Below, piece by piece: positions 27,697 to 37,516 of a stretch of DNA of 64,000 nt. Within the stretch, counting starts at the first letter, position 1. Each line of letters begins with the position of its first letter. The DNA is taken from NCBI RefSeq assembly GCF_019575955.1, contig NZ_CP080575.1, positions 2,542,001 through 2,606,000 on the forward strand, read 5' to 3'. Below the pieces are notes generated by a model. It searched no databases and was not told where the DNA came from. It worked only from the letters and a program-made list of their open reading frames with translations. The stretch comes from Nesterenkonia pannonica. Its GTDB lineage: Bacteria > Actinomycetota > Actinomycetes > Actinomycetales > Micrococcaceae. Both the position numbers and the translations under genes were made by a program.

Positions 27697-28581
27697 TCAG
27701 TCGTCAGACTCCTCGTCGGCGTCCTCGACGTCGCCCTCTTCAGGGGTCTCGTCGGACTCGAACCAGCGCTGCTCGAGCTCGTCCATGTAGCCGTTCTCCT
27801 CGAGCTGAGAAAGGACGTCGTTGACGGCTTCGATGAGCTCTTCGTTCTCGAGCTGCGCGGCAATGCCGAGCTGCTCGCCCGTGTCGATCTCCTCGACGAA
27901 CTCGAACTCGTCGGAGTCGCCTACCTGGTAGCCCAGGATGGAGATGTTGCCGACTGCGGCTTCGACCTGCCCGGCCTCCAGGCCCTGGATCAGCAGGCCG
28001 GAGTCCTCGAACTCGATGGTGTCGAGACCCATCTCCTGGGCCTCATCGGCGCCGGTGGTGGCCTGCTGCACACCGACCTGCACGTCTTCCGCGTCCTCGA
28101 GGGACGCAATGCCGGAGTCCGCTGCGGCCAGCAGGCCCAGGTTGTCGTCCAGGTAGGGGTCGGAGAAGGCCATGTTGCCCTCGCGCTCCTCCGTGATGGT
28201 CATTCCGGAGATGGCGAGGTCGCACTGCTCGGCGTTCAGGGAGACGCCGGACTGAATGCCGTCGAAGCTGGACTCGATGATCTCGAGGTCCTTGTCCATG
28301 GCGTCGGCGATGGCCTGAGCGATGTCGATGTCGAAGCCGACGACTTCGCCGTCCTCGTCGTAGTACTCGAACGGCGGGTAGGGCACGTCCGAGCACACCT
28401 GAAGGGTGCCCTCCTCGAGCGTGGTGACCTCTGCATCCACTTGGATGTCGAAGTCGACGTCCGACTCGGCCTCTGCCTCCTCAGCGTCGTCCCCGCCGTC
28501 GTCTCCGCAGGCGGTCAGGGTCAGGGCGGCGATTCCGGCGAAGGCCGCAGCCTTCATCCAGGGCGTCTCAGCAAAAGTCAT
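27697..28581 (-). CDS. Amino-acid-binding lipoprotein of the ABC transporter
   Basis: Solute-binding protein family 3. Signal peptide AAFAGIAALTLTAC ends in a lipobox Cys (LTAC), so it is membrane-anchored. The binding fold shows CSDVPYPPFEYYDEDGEVVG, DIDIAQAIADAM and QCDLAISGMTITEERE. The mature protein is extremely acidic, with an Asp/Glu-only stretch after the lipobox and a DEESDD tail, consistent with a halotolerant exterior. ATG 28557 (MKAAAF) is an alternative start giving a more usual signal peptide. The ligand cannot be told from sequence alone. Confidence 0.9.
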   Translation of the reverse strand: MTFAETPWMKAAAFAGIAALTLTACGDDGGDDAEEAEAESDVDFDIQVDAEVTTLEEGTLQVCSDVPYPPFEYYDEDGEVVGFDIDIAQAIADAMDKDLEIIESSFDGIQSGVSLNAEQCDLAISGMTITEEREGNMAFSDPYLDDNLGLLAAADSGIASLEDAEDVQVGVQQATTGADEAQEMGLDTIEFEDSGLLIQGLEAGQVEAAVGNISILGYQVGDSDEFEFVEEIDTGEQLGIAAQLENEELIEAVNDVLSQLEENGYMDELEQRWFESDETPEEGDVEDADEESDD

Positions 28582-28673
28582 GGGGTCCTCACAGGTGCGA
28601 TGGTGCTCAGTGATATCAGGCGATTATAGGCACAGCTGGTCCCGGCGGCGGGTGAACGCCGCCCCGTCGAACG

Positions 28674-29128
28674 TCAGAGGCGGACGAGAGCCTGCGTCTT
28701 GGCCAGCACCTTGGTGCGGGACTCCCCTCGACCAGTTCGACCGTCAGATCGATGCGAACGGTTCCTGCCTCTTCGTCGAGCTTGCCGACCTTGCCGGAGA
28801 CCTCCAGCTCGGCGGTCGGCTCCGAGGGAGAGCCGGAGTCTGCGTCGGCCACGGGGACGGGCTTGGTGAAGCGTGTCTGATAGTCCAGGATCGCACCCGG
28901 GTCGCCCGCCCATTCGCTGACGATGTCCGAAGCAGCGCCCATGGTCAGCATGCCGTGGGCGATGACCCCGTCGAGGCCGACCTCCTGGGCGAAGCGTTCG
29001 TTCCAATGGATCGGGTTGTGGTCGCCGGAGGCTGCGGCGTAGGCGACGAGGTCAGCACGGGAGAGGCTGATGCGGCGGGTGCCGATGCTCTGGCCCTTCT
29101 CCAGCTCGGTGATCTGCGGTGCGGCCAT
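28674..29128 (-). CDS. MaoC-like (R)-hydratase, HadB-like
   Basis: Hot-dog fold dehydratase. Starts MAAPQITELEKGQSI; the hydratase motif YAAASGDHNPIHWNERFAQ with catalytic Asp and His is clear, followed by GLDGVIAHGMLTMG. A frame break near 28730 precedes the end (TKVLAKTQALVRL). Its start overlaps the stop of the HadA-like partner. Together they resemble the HadAB beta-hydroxyacyl dehydratase found near murB in many actinobacteria. Confidence 0.85.
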
Positions 29129-29586
29129 CAGGCAGCCTCCTCGTCGTCGGCGCGGACCAGGAGCGAGGACGTCACCGTGGACTTGGCCTCACCGTCCTGG
29201 TTGGTGATCTCGGTGACGGTGGTGACCATCGCCCCTCCGCCCATCACACGGATGCGCTCCAGCGTGGTCTGGCCGGTGAGGGTCTCGCCCGCTGCGATCG
29301 GGGCATGATGGGTGAACCTCTCCTCGGCGTGCACCACCCGCGAGAAGTCGATGCCTGCGGCCGGGTCGCTGACGACGGCGGCCTCAGCCCGCTGCGCCAC
29401 GAGCACCGCAAAGGTCGGCGGCGCCACGAGGTCGGCGTGGCCGAGCGCGACGGCCGCTTCGGGGTCCGTGTGCGCCGAGCTCCGAGCCTTCACAGAGGCC
29501 GCGAACTCGCGTATCGCCTCCCGGGAGACCTGGTACGGCTGGGCCGCCTCGTAGGTGTGCCCTTCTCGTTCCGTGCTGATGCTCAT
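29128..29586 (-). CDS. FAS1-like dehydratase, HadA-like
   Basis: Intact 152-residue hot-dog protein. Starts MSISTEREGHTYEAAQPYQV and contains REFAASVKARSSAHTDPEAA, LVAPPTFAVLVAQRAE and VHAEERFTHHAPIAAGETLTG, typical of the N-terminal MaoC dehydratase subunit (UPF0336). It lacks the catalytic Asp-His pair of its partner, as HadA subunits do. Starts inside the stop of the small membrane protein (ATGA overlap). Confidence 0.85.
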   Translation of the reverse strand: MSISTEREGHTYEAAQPYQVSREAIREFAASVKARSSAHTDPEAAVALGHADLVAPPTFAVLVAQRAEAAVVSDPAAGIDFSRVVHAEERFTHHAPIAAGETLTGQTTLERIRVMGGGAMVTTVTEITNQDGEAKSTVTSSLLVRADDEEAA

Positions 29587-29864
29587 GCACTGTTCCTCTC
29601 AGCGTCTTCCTCTGCGCCGCGGGCGCGAATCATGTGGGCAGCCTGCCTTTTGCGCAGCCCGATGCCCACCAGGTGGGAGACCATGCCGATGCCGAGCGTC
29701 ACGAGCCCCACGCTCTGCAGGGCCGGGGTGTCCGTCATTCCGGAGGCGACGATCAGGATGATCCCGATCAGGCTCTTAGCCATGCCGATGATCAGAGCGG
29801 CGCGATAGGCAGTGGTGCCGGTTGACCACGGGTCCATCTGGGCGTTGGAGAGCTGCTGGGACAT
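29583..29864 (-). CDS. Two-helix membrane protein
   Basis: 93 residues, intact. Starts MSQQLSNAQMDPWSTGTTAY; two membrane helices (LIIGMAKSLIGIILIVASG, VGLVTLGIGMVSHLVGIGL) and a charged tail (RARGAEEDAERNSA). First gene of a tight minus-strand run into the HadAB-like pair. Function unknown. Confidence 0.7.
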   Translation of the reverse strand: MSQQLSNAQMDPWSTGTTAYRAALIIGMAKSLIGIILIVASGMTDTPALQSVGLVTLGIGMVSHLVGIGLRKRQAAHMIRARGAEEDAERNSA

Positions 29865-29920
29865 CCCCTCATCCTACCGTCGTGGGGAGCCGCCGCTCAT
29901 GCTTAAGCAGCGCCCTGAGG

Positions 29921-30682
29921 CTAAACGCGGAATCGGTCCAGAACCAACTCTGGGATGCCGTCGGGGACGCTGCCCTCCAGCAGAAGAGGCTTCGCCACGA
30001 CGTCTGCGCCCTGTCTGCGCAGCAGGCCCTGGAAGTAGCCGGGGGCGAGCAGATAGCTGGCGATCGCGACTCGCCCTCCAGGCGAGTCCGCACGCGCCTG
30101 CTCGACAGCCTGGTGGACCGTCGGCTCCGCAAACGAGAGGTAGGAGGCGGTCACAGGGACGCCGAGATGATCTGCCAGCATCTCGGCCGTGGTGCGGACA
30201 TCCTGCTGGGCCGAGGTGTCGGAGGAGCCCGCCCCGCCCAGAATGATGGTGTCCCGGCTGAGGTCGGCGCCGCTTCGCGGAGCCGCTGCGCCATCGCGCG
30301 GACGAGCCGCTCGTCGGGGCCCATGGTTAGCGCCACAGCCACCGGCTGATTCGCCTCCTCGAGGGCCTCCTGCATGTCGACGTTCACATGGAAGCCCGCC
30401 GACAGCAGAAGCGGAACCAGCACCGCAGGCGCCCCGGGGAAGAGACTCCAGGGTGGCCGCAATGTCCGGCTGCTCCACATCCACGTGGCCCAGCCTCGTC
30501 TCGCTGACCGACGCGGCCCCGCCGACGAGCGCCGCGACCCGCTCGGCGAGAGCCTTCACCGCAGCTCGGCCCTTCTCCGACGAGGTGCCGTGCGAGATGG
30601 CGGCCAGCGCCGCAGCCCGGTGCGGGCCTGAATCCTCCGGAGCAGTGCTGTGCAGGTCTGCTCCGGAGGCGGAGACGCTCAC
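29921..30682 (-). CDS. Sirohydrochlorin chelatase/CbiX-like protein
   Basis: Probably inserts iron to make siroheme, the NirB cofactor. Starts at GTG 30682 (SVSASGADLHSTAPED) overlapping the nirD stop. The CbiX motif AAISHGTSSEKGRAAVKALA, then PLLLSAGFHVNVDMQEA, AGSSDTSAQQDVRTTAEML and SYLLAPGYFQGLL are typical of the two-repeat actinobacterial type. Breaks near 30430 and 30270. Its coupling with nirD supports a siroheme role. Confidence 0.8.
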   Translation of the reverse strand: MSVSASGADLHSTAPEDSGPHRAAALAAISHGTSSEKGRAAVKALAERVAALVGGAASVSETRLGHVDVEQPDIAATLESLPRGACGAGSASAVGGLPCERRHAGGPRGGESAGGCGANHGPRRAARPRDGAAAPRSGADLSRDTIILGGAGSSDTSAQQDVRTTAEMLADHLGVPVTASYLSFAEPTVHQAVEQARADSPGGRVAIASYLLAPGYFQGLLRRQGADVVAKPLLLEGSVPDGIPELVLDRFRV

Positions 30683-31023
30683 GCTCTGACCTCGATCTGC
30701 CCCTGGGCGACGCGGACTTCGTAGGTGCTGATGGACGCTGCCTCGGGATCGGAGAGGCATTCGCCGGTTTCGAGGGCGTAGACCTGCTTGTGGATCGGCG
30801 AGGCGATCGTCGGGGTGCCTACCTTGGAGCCCACGATGCCTCGGGCGATCACGTTCGCTTCGGCCACGGGGTCCCAGTGGTCGACGGCGAAGACCCTGTC
30901 ATCGGGCAGTCGGACCAGTGCGATCTGCTTGGAGCCCACGAGGGCGGCTTCGCCCCACATCGGGTCCAAGTCGTCCAGGCGACAGATCGTCTGCCAGGAG
31001 GTCATCTCTTCGGTGTCAGCCAT
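30679..31023 (-). CDS. nirD: Nitrite reductase (NADH) small subunit
   Basis: 114 residues, intact, with the Rieske-like fold but without the Cys-His iron-sulfur ligands (HWDPVAEANVIARGIVG, ASPIHKQVYALETGECL), as in assimilatory NirD. Begins MADTEEMTSWQTICRLDDLD. Divergent from nirB across 185 bases rather than downstream of it, and overlapping the chelatase gene. Confidence 0.9.
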   Translation of the reverse strand: MADTEEMTSWQTICRLDDLDPMWGEAALVGSKQIALVRLPDDRVFAVDHWDPVAEANVIARGIVGSKVGTPTIASPIHKQVYALETGECLSDPEAASISTYEVRVAQGQIEVRA

Positions 31024-31208
31024 CGGAACTCATCGTAGCCAGCGTTCGTTTCGGATGAACAGGTCGGGCGTAAAACAGATCTCACACGGGGCCCCTGCGT
31101 TCGTGAGGAGAGCGTCACATCGGTCTCACACCGCGGTCACGGCCCTTTAATGCGCACCTGTCACGGTGGGTGAGCAATCAGACTGCCCCGACGAAGGTGA
31201 TAGCCATC
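31024..31208. promoter_or_regulatory. Divergent nirD/nirB control region
   Basis: 185 non-coding bases. It holds GTAAAACAGATCTCACACG (31070-31088), 15 of 19 identical to a sequence upstream of narK, and a run GTCAC-n6-CTCAC-n6-GTCAC (31114-31140) with 11-base periodicity. Such spacing is what tandem OmpR-type regulators such as GlnR or NnaR use; assignment to either is inference. Confidence 0.5.
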
Positions 31209-33917
31209 ATGTCTGCTCACGCTCCGCACCCAGCACCGACCGGCGTCGCCATGTCGCTGTGGTCGGCGGCGGCCCTGCCGCCCACCGCCTGGTGGAGGCC
31301 CTGACTGACAGGAATGAGGCCAGCCTGCGCATCAGCCTCTTCACCGAGGAGGCGCTGGCGCCCTATGACCGGGTGGCGCTGTCCAAGCGGTTCGAGGACC
31401 GCGAGAACAATCTTCTGCTGGGCGATGAGAGTCTGTGGCAGAACCCGCAGGTGCAGCTGCACACCTCCACTGCGATCGCCGCGATGGACGCTGAGGCCAA
31501 GACGATCACGGACTCCTCGGGCGCGGTCCACCACTACGACGACGTCGTTCTCGCCACCGGCTCCTCAGCGACCCGCCCGCCCATCGACGGGGACCAGCAC
31601 ATTGCGGTCTACCGGACCCTCGATGACGTCGACTGGCTGGTCGACGAGGTGAGGCGGCTGGCTGAGGAGCTCGGCCGGACCCCTCGCTGCACGGTGATCG
31701 GCGGCGGGCTCCTGGGGTTGGAGGCCGCCGGAGGGCTCAAGGGCCACGGGGCGGACGTGACGATCGTGCACTCCCGTGAGTACCTCATGAACGCGCAGCT
31801 GGATGAGGGCGGGGGCGGACCCTGAACCGTTTGCTCTCCCAGGAGGGTACACCCTCAGTCTGGGTGAGCGCCCGGCGTCCGTCGCTGCTTACGAGGACCC
31901 TCAGGAGACGCGGTTCTGGCTGAACTTTCCGCAGAAGGAGGCGATCGCCTCTGACCTGGTGGTCGCGGCGGTCGGGATCACCGCGCGTGACGAGCTGGCC
32001 GTCGCCGCCGGGCTCGAGCGCAGCTCGGCCGGAGGTGTGGTCATCGATGAGACCTGCGCCGCCTCCGCCGAGAACGTGTGGGCCATCGGCGAGGTCGCCA
32101 GCTTCGACGGCATCTGCATGGGCCTGGTGGCTCCCGCCAACGCGATGGCAGAGGTCGTCGCGGACCGGCTGTGCGGCGGCGAGGCCAGCTTCGAGGGCTT
32201 CGACACGGCCGCCAAGCTGAAGCTTGCGGGCATGGATGTGGCGAGCTTCGGCGACACCCTCGGCACCTCGCCCCACGCACTGGAGGTCACCTTCGCCGAT
32301 GCGTTCGCTAAGCATCTATCAGAAGCTGGTGGTCACCGATGACGCCAAGACTCTTCTGGGCGGCGTGTTCGTCGGCGACGCCTCGCCCTACACCGCGCTT
32401 CGCCCGCTGCTGGGTCGGGAGCTGCCTGCTGAGCCGGGCGCCTTCCTCTCCTCCACCGGGGCGGGGTGGACATGGATCTGCCTGACGACGCCGAGGTCTG
32501 CTCCTGCAAGGAGTCGAAGCGGGCATCTGCGATGCGCTGTTCGGGGCGAGACCACCGGTGAGCCCGTCAGCGACATGGGCGGGATGAAGAAGTGCAACAA
32601 GGTGGGCACTCAGTGCGGCTCCTGCATCCCCATGGCGAAGAAGATCATGGAGAAGGAGATGGCGGTGCAGGGCATGGAGGTCTCCGCAGCCATGTGCGAG
32701 CACTTCGACGACTCCCGCCAGGCCCTCTTCGCCAAGGTCAAGGACGCGGGGCTGCGCAGCTTCACCGAAGTGGTCGACCATTTCGGCTCCCCGCCGACAG
32801 CACCATCAACCTCGGCTGCGACATCTGCAAGCCCGCGATGGCATCCATGATCGCCGCGCTGCACGACGAGTACATTCTGGGCGAGGGACGCGGGGCCCTG
32901 CAGGACACCAACGACCGCGCGCTGGCCAATATGCAGAAGAACGGCACCTACTCGGTGATGCCGCGGATCCCGGCCGGTGAGATCACCCCGGACAAGCTGG
33001 CCGCCATCGCCCAGGTGGCCAAGGAGTTCGGGCTGTACACGAAGATCTCGGCCGCCCAGCGCATCGACCTCTTCGGCGCTCGCCTCGAGCAGCTTCCGAA
33101 GATCTGGATGCGGCTGGTCGACGCTTACTTCGAATCCGGCCAGGCCTACGGCAAGGCCCTGCGCAACGTGAAGTCCTGCGTGGGGACCACGTGGTGCCGG
33201 TACGGGCTGCAGGACTCGGTGGCGATGGGCATCCGCCTGGAGAACCGGTACAAGGGCATCCGGTCCCCGCACAAGATGAAGTTCGGGGTCTCCGGATGCG
33301 CCCGGGAGTGCGCGGAGGCGCGGGCCAAGGACGCAGGCGTCATCGCGACCCCGACGGATGGAACCTCTACGTAGGAGGCAACGGCGGCGCTACACCGGTG
33401 CATGCGCAGCTGCTGGCCAAGGACCTCGACGACGAGACGCTGCTGAAGTACATGGACCGCTACATCATGTACTACATCCGGACGGCCGACCGGATGCAGC
33501 GCACCGCACGCTGGATCGAAGAGCTCCCCGGCGGCGTGGACCACATCTACGACGTCGTCGTGGACGATTCCTTAGGCATCGCGTCGGACCTCGAGGAGGC
33601 CATTCAGCGGCACGTGGACCGGTACGAGGACGAATGGACCGCCACCCTCAACGACCCGAGAAGCTCCGCCGGTTCCGCAGCTTCATCAACGCGCCGGACG
33701 CGCCGGACACCGACCTCAAGTACGTCATCGAGAGGGAGCAGGTCCGCCCTGCCACGCAGGAGGAGAAGCAGGCAGCCGACTCGGGACAGGCCCGGTCCTG
33801 CTGGGACCGGAGATCCCCGTCCGCTCGAATGGGTCCGCCGAGCCGGAGGCTGAGGAGGAGCCGCTCGCGGAGCCTGAGCTGGAACTGGTGGGCGCGCCCG
33901 CAGACGGGCGACTGTGA
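31209..33917 (+). CDS. nirB: Nitrite reductase (NADH) large subunit
   Basis: Reduces nitrite to ammonium with NADH, FAD, [2Fe-2S], [4Fe-4S] and siroheme. Order: FAD motif HVAVVGGGPAAHRL, NAD motif TVIGGGLLGLEAAGGL, BFD-type Cys cluster (VCSCNGVEAG after frame repair, GTQCGSCIPM), then the sulfite/nitrite reductase domain with CVGTTWCRYG and FGVSGCARECAEA supplying the four cluster Cys. ATG 31209 gives MSAHAPHPAPTGV. Breaks near 31245, 31800, 32307-32313 (GCTAAGC), 32480, 32795, 33357, 33660 and 33795. The acidic C-terminal tail ends GAPADGRL. Confidence 0.93.
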
Positions 33918-33943
33918 GCGAGACGGGCACTAGGCTTGACGCT

Positions 33944-35118
33944 GTGGAACCTGAACCCGGCCCCAGGAACGGTCCGCAGCTCCGGGCGGCCCCGCAGAGG
34001 CGCCCGCCGCTGGGTCACTGCCCCAGACCCTGTCCGGGTTCCGCATCGGCGTCACCTCGGACAGACGTTCCGATGAGCTGATCAGCGCCTTCGAGCGCCG
34101 CGGCGCGGACGTGATGCACGCTCCCGCCCTGCGGATCGCCTCACTCACCGAGTCCATCAGCCTGCAGCACGATACGAACAAGGTGGTGGACTCCGCGCCG
34201 GACTACGCCGTCATCACCACGGCCTACGGAATGCGCCGCTGGGCCGAGGCCGCCGAAGCGTACGGTGTGTGGCCGCAGCTCTTCGACGCCCTGAGAGGGC
34301 CTCGATCCTGGTCCGCGGTCCGAAGGCACGAGGGGCCGTCCGCGCCGTGGGACTCGACGACGACGGCGCCGCCGAGGATGAGCGCACCGAAACCATGCTC
34401 GACATGCTCCTGGAGAACGACATCTCCGGGAAGACGGTCGCCTTCCAGCTGCACGGGCTCCTCAACCACGATCAGGTCTCACGACTCGAGGCGGTTTAGC
34501 GCGCGGGTCATCACCGTGATGCCCTACACGTGGACGAAGCCGCCGGAGGATTCGGATCTGCTGAGGATGATCGACGCCGTCATCGAGCGGCAGCTGGACC
34601 TCGTGACATTCACCGCGGCCCCTGCGGTGGATGCGATGCTGGGCGTCGCTCAGCAGTACGGCAAACGGGAGAGCCTCATCGAGGCCCTGCAGACCGACGT
34701 GATCGCCGCGGCCGTCGGCGGGGTGACCGCGCAGCCTCTGGAGGAGGCGGGAGTGGAGGCGGTCACGCCCCATCGCTGGCGCCTCGGTGCGATGATCAAG
34801 AAGGTCATCGATCATCTCGAGACCCATCACACCATCCGACTGGACACCCAGCTGGGCCCCGTAGAGCTCCGGGGCCGAGTTCCGGCGCCCGAGCTGACCG
34901 ACGATCCGGTCCGCCTGGCGCCCGGGCCCCTGAGCCTGGTCCGCACGCTGATGGAGGCCGAAGGCGCCACCCTCTCCAGGGAGCACCTGCTCGAGCAGGT
35001 GAAGTGGTGCGACTCCGAGCATGCCCTGGAGATGTGGGTCTCCCGGCTCCGCAAAGCCCTGCCCTCCTCCGAGCTGGTGCAGACCGTGGTCAAGCGCGGC
35101 TACCGCATCAAGACCTGA
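33944..35118 (+). CDS. nnaR: NnaR-like regulator: HemD-like domain plus winged helix
   Basis: The N-terminal two-thirds is a uroporphyrinogen-III-synthase-like fold (FRIGVTSDRRSDELISAFER, VITTAYGMRRWAE, DLVTFTAAPAVDAMLGV); the C-terminus is an OmpR-type winged helix (SLVRTLMEAEGATLSREHLL, LEMWVSRLRKALPSSELVQT, KRGYRIKT). This fusion is Streptomyces NnaR, which works with GlnR on nitrite/nitrate genes. GTG 33944 starts 27 bases after nirB. Breaks near 33975, 34310 and 34494-34500 (GTTTAGC, where GCCGGC restores LEAAGARV). It could also be bifunctional in siroheme synthesis. Confidence 0.85.
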
Positions 35119-35127
35119 GAGTCCTTC

Positions 35128-36685
35128 TCAGCCCTGCTCGCTGTCCTCGTCCACCCAGTCGAAGCTGCGGGTGACGGCCTTGGACCAGTTGCGCATGAGG
35201 CGCTGCCGCTCCTCATCTTCGATCTGCGGGCTCCAGCGCGAGTCCTCGGACCAGTTGGCGATCACATCGTCGATCGAGTTCCAGAACCCGACTGCCAAGT
35301 TGGCTGCATAGGCGGCGCCCAGTGCGGTCGTCTCGATCACGGCGGGGCGGACCACGTCGACTCCGAGAACATCCGCCTGGAACTGCATCAGGGTCTCGTT
35401 GACGACCATGCCGCCGTCCACCTTGAGCTCTTTCAGCGGGTCCGAGGCGTCATGGGCCATGGCGTCGACCACCTCGGCTGACTGATAGGCCACGGACTCC
35501 AGGGCAGCCCGGCAGAGGTGGTTCTGGTTGACGAAACGAGTCAGTCCGACGATGACGCCCCGGGCATCGGGCTTCCAGTGCGGAGCGAAGAGGCCGGAGA
35601 ATGCTTAGGCACGATGTAGGCGCCGCCGTTGTCCTCGACCCTCTTCGCCTTGGTCTCGACCTCAGGCGCGGAGGAGATCATGCCGAGGCTGTCGCGCAGC
35701 CACTGCACGAGTGATCCGGTCACGGCGATGGAGCCCTCGAGGGCATACACCGGCCTCTCCTCTCCGAGGCGGTAGGCCACCGTGGTCAGGAGCCCATGGT
35801 CGGAGCGGACCATCTCCTCGCCGGTGTTCATGAGCATGAAGTTGCCGGTGCCGTAGGTGTTCTTCCCCTGACCGGGTGTGAAGCATGCCTGCCCGAACGT
35901 GGCGGCCTGCTGGTCACCCAGGATGCCGGTGATCGGGGTGTCGATCAGCAGGGACTCCTTGCGTCCGTAGCCGTAGACCTCGGAGGAGGAGCGGATCTCG
36001 GGGAGCATGCTCAGAGGCACGCCGATCGCTTCGGCCAGCTCCTCGTTCCAATCGAGGGTGTCGATGTTCATCATCAGCGTCCGGGAAGCGTTGGTGACGT
36101 CGGTGATGTGGACGCCCCCATTGACCCCGCCGGTCAGGTTCCAGATCAGCCACGTATCCATGGTGCCGAACAGCAGCTCGCCGGCCTCCGCCCTGTCCCG
36201 GGCACCCTCCACGTTGTCGAGGATCCAGCGGATCTTGGGACCGGCGAAGTAGGTGGCCAGAGGCAGCCCGGTGCGCTCCCGAAACCTCTCGCTGCCGTGT
36301 GCGGCCTCGAGCTCGTCGCAGATCTTCTGGGTGCGGGTGTCCTGCCAGACGATGGCGTTGTGGACGGGCTCTCCGGTGCTCCTGTCCCAGACCAGGGTGG
36401 TCTCCCGCTGGTTCGTGATCCCGACGGCTGCCAGCGAGTGCCGGTTCACGTCGGCGTCGGCGAGCGCGAGTCCTATGACCTCCCTGGTGTTGCGCCAGAT
36501 CTCAGTGCCGCTGTGCTCGACCCAGCCTACCTTGGGGAAGATCTGCTCATGCTCGCGCTGGCCTGAGGAGACGATGCTGCCGGAGTGGTCGAAGACCACG
36601 GCCCGGGTGGAGGTCGTTCCTGGTCGATGGCCAGTACGTATTGGGCCTCGGTGGGCCGCTTGGTGGTGGGAGCGGTCTCAGTCAT
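35128..36685 (-). CDS. glpK: Glycerol kinase
   Basis: Phosphorylates glycerol to glycerol-3-phosphate. Starts [14 protein letters not shown]; the phosphate loop [16 protein letters not shown] spans a break near 36610. Also [44 protein letters not shown] and the C-terminal [15 protein letters not shown]. Breaks at 35603-35609 (GCTTAGG inside the P-A-F-S-G-L-F-A region) and near 35515. About 519 codons, family-typical. First enzyme of the glpFKD block; ends 9 bases from nnaR, convergent. Confidence 0.95.
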
Positions 36686-36732
36686 GATGCTGTCCTTTCG
36701 GAGCGGGGACGTTCAGCGGAGAGGGGCGGCGG

Positions 36733-37458
36733 TCAGCCGACCAGCAGGATGGGGGCGGTCAGCCCGGCCAGCACGGCGCCGGCGAGCGGGCCGACGATGG
36801 GGACCCACGAGTACGCCCAATCGTTGCCTCCCTTATTGCGGATCGGCAGGAGCGCGTGCGCCAGGCGGGGGCCGAGGTCACGGGCGGGGTTGATGGCGTA
36901 GCCGGTGGGTCCGCCGAGCCCGGCGCCGATGACCACCACCAGCAGGCCGACCTCCAGCGGGCCCAGCTCCGAGGGGTCGCCCCGAAGAGCAGGACGACGA
37001 GCACCAGCACGTATGTGGCGATGACCTCGGTCACGACGTTCCAGCCGAAGTGCCGCTCAGCCGGAGCGGTGCAGAAGGTCTCCTTGATGACGCTTGCGTC
37101 CTCAGCCTTGTCGTAGTGCTTCTTGTAGGCGATCCAGGCGAGTACGGCGCCTATGAACGCGCCGATCAGCTGCGCGGCGAAGTAGGCGAGCATGTGGGGC
37201 ACATTCGCGGCGATGCCGTCGGCGAACTCGCTCTCCCGGAGACGAAGATGCCCAGAGTGACCGCCGGGTTGATGTGCGCCCCGGAGGCCCACGCCACGTA
37301 GACGCCGGAGAAGACCGCCAGCCCCAGCCGAAGTGGATCATCAGCGGGCCGCCGCCGTACCCCTTGGTGCCGGGGAGCAGGGCGTTGGCGACGACGCCGG
37401 TGCCGAGAAGGATCAGGGTCGCTGTGCCCATGATCTCGAAGAGGAAGATGGTTTCCAC
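36733..37458 (-). CDS. glpF: Glycerol uptake facilitator (aquaglyceroporin)
   Basis: Six-helix MIP-family channel. Both half-helix signatures are visible, [12 protein letters not shown] and [13 protein letters not shown]; the Asp after NPAR is diagnostic for glycerol facilitators. Starts [19 protein letters not shown]. Breaks near 37330, 37235 and 36975. Lies between glpD and glpK on the minus strand. Confidence 0.94.
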
Positions 37459-37516
37459 CGGATGACTCCTTTGTCACGATGCTCGTCGGAGCGGATTCGG
37501 TCGGGTGGTCAGAGGG

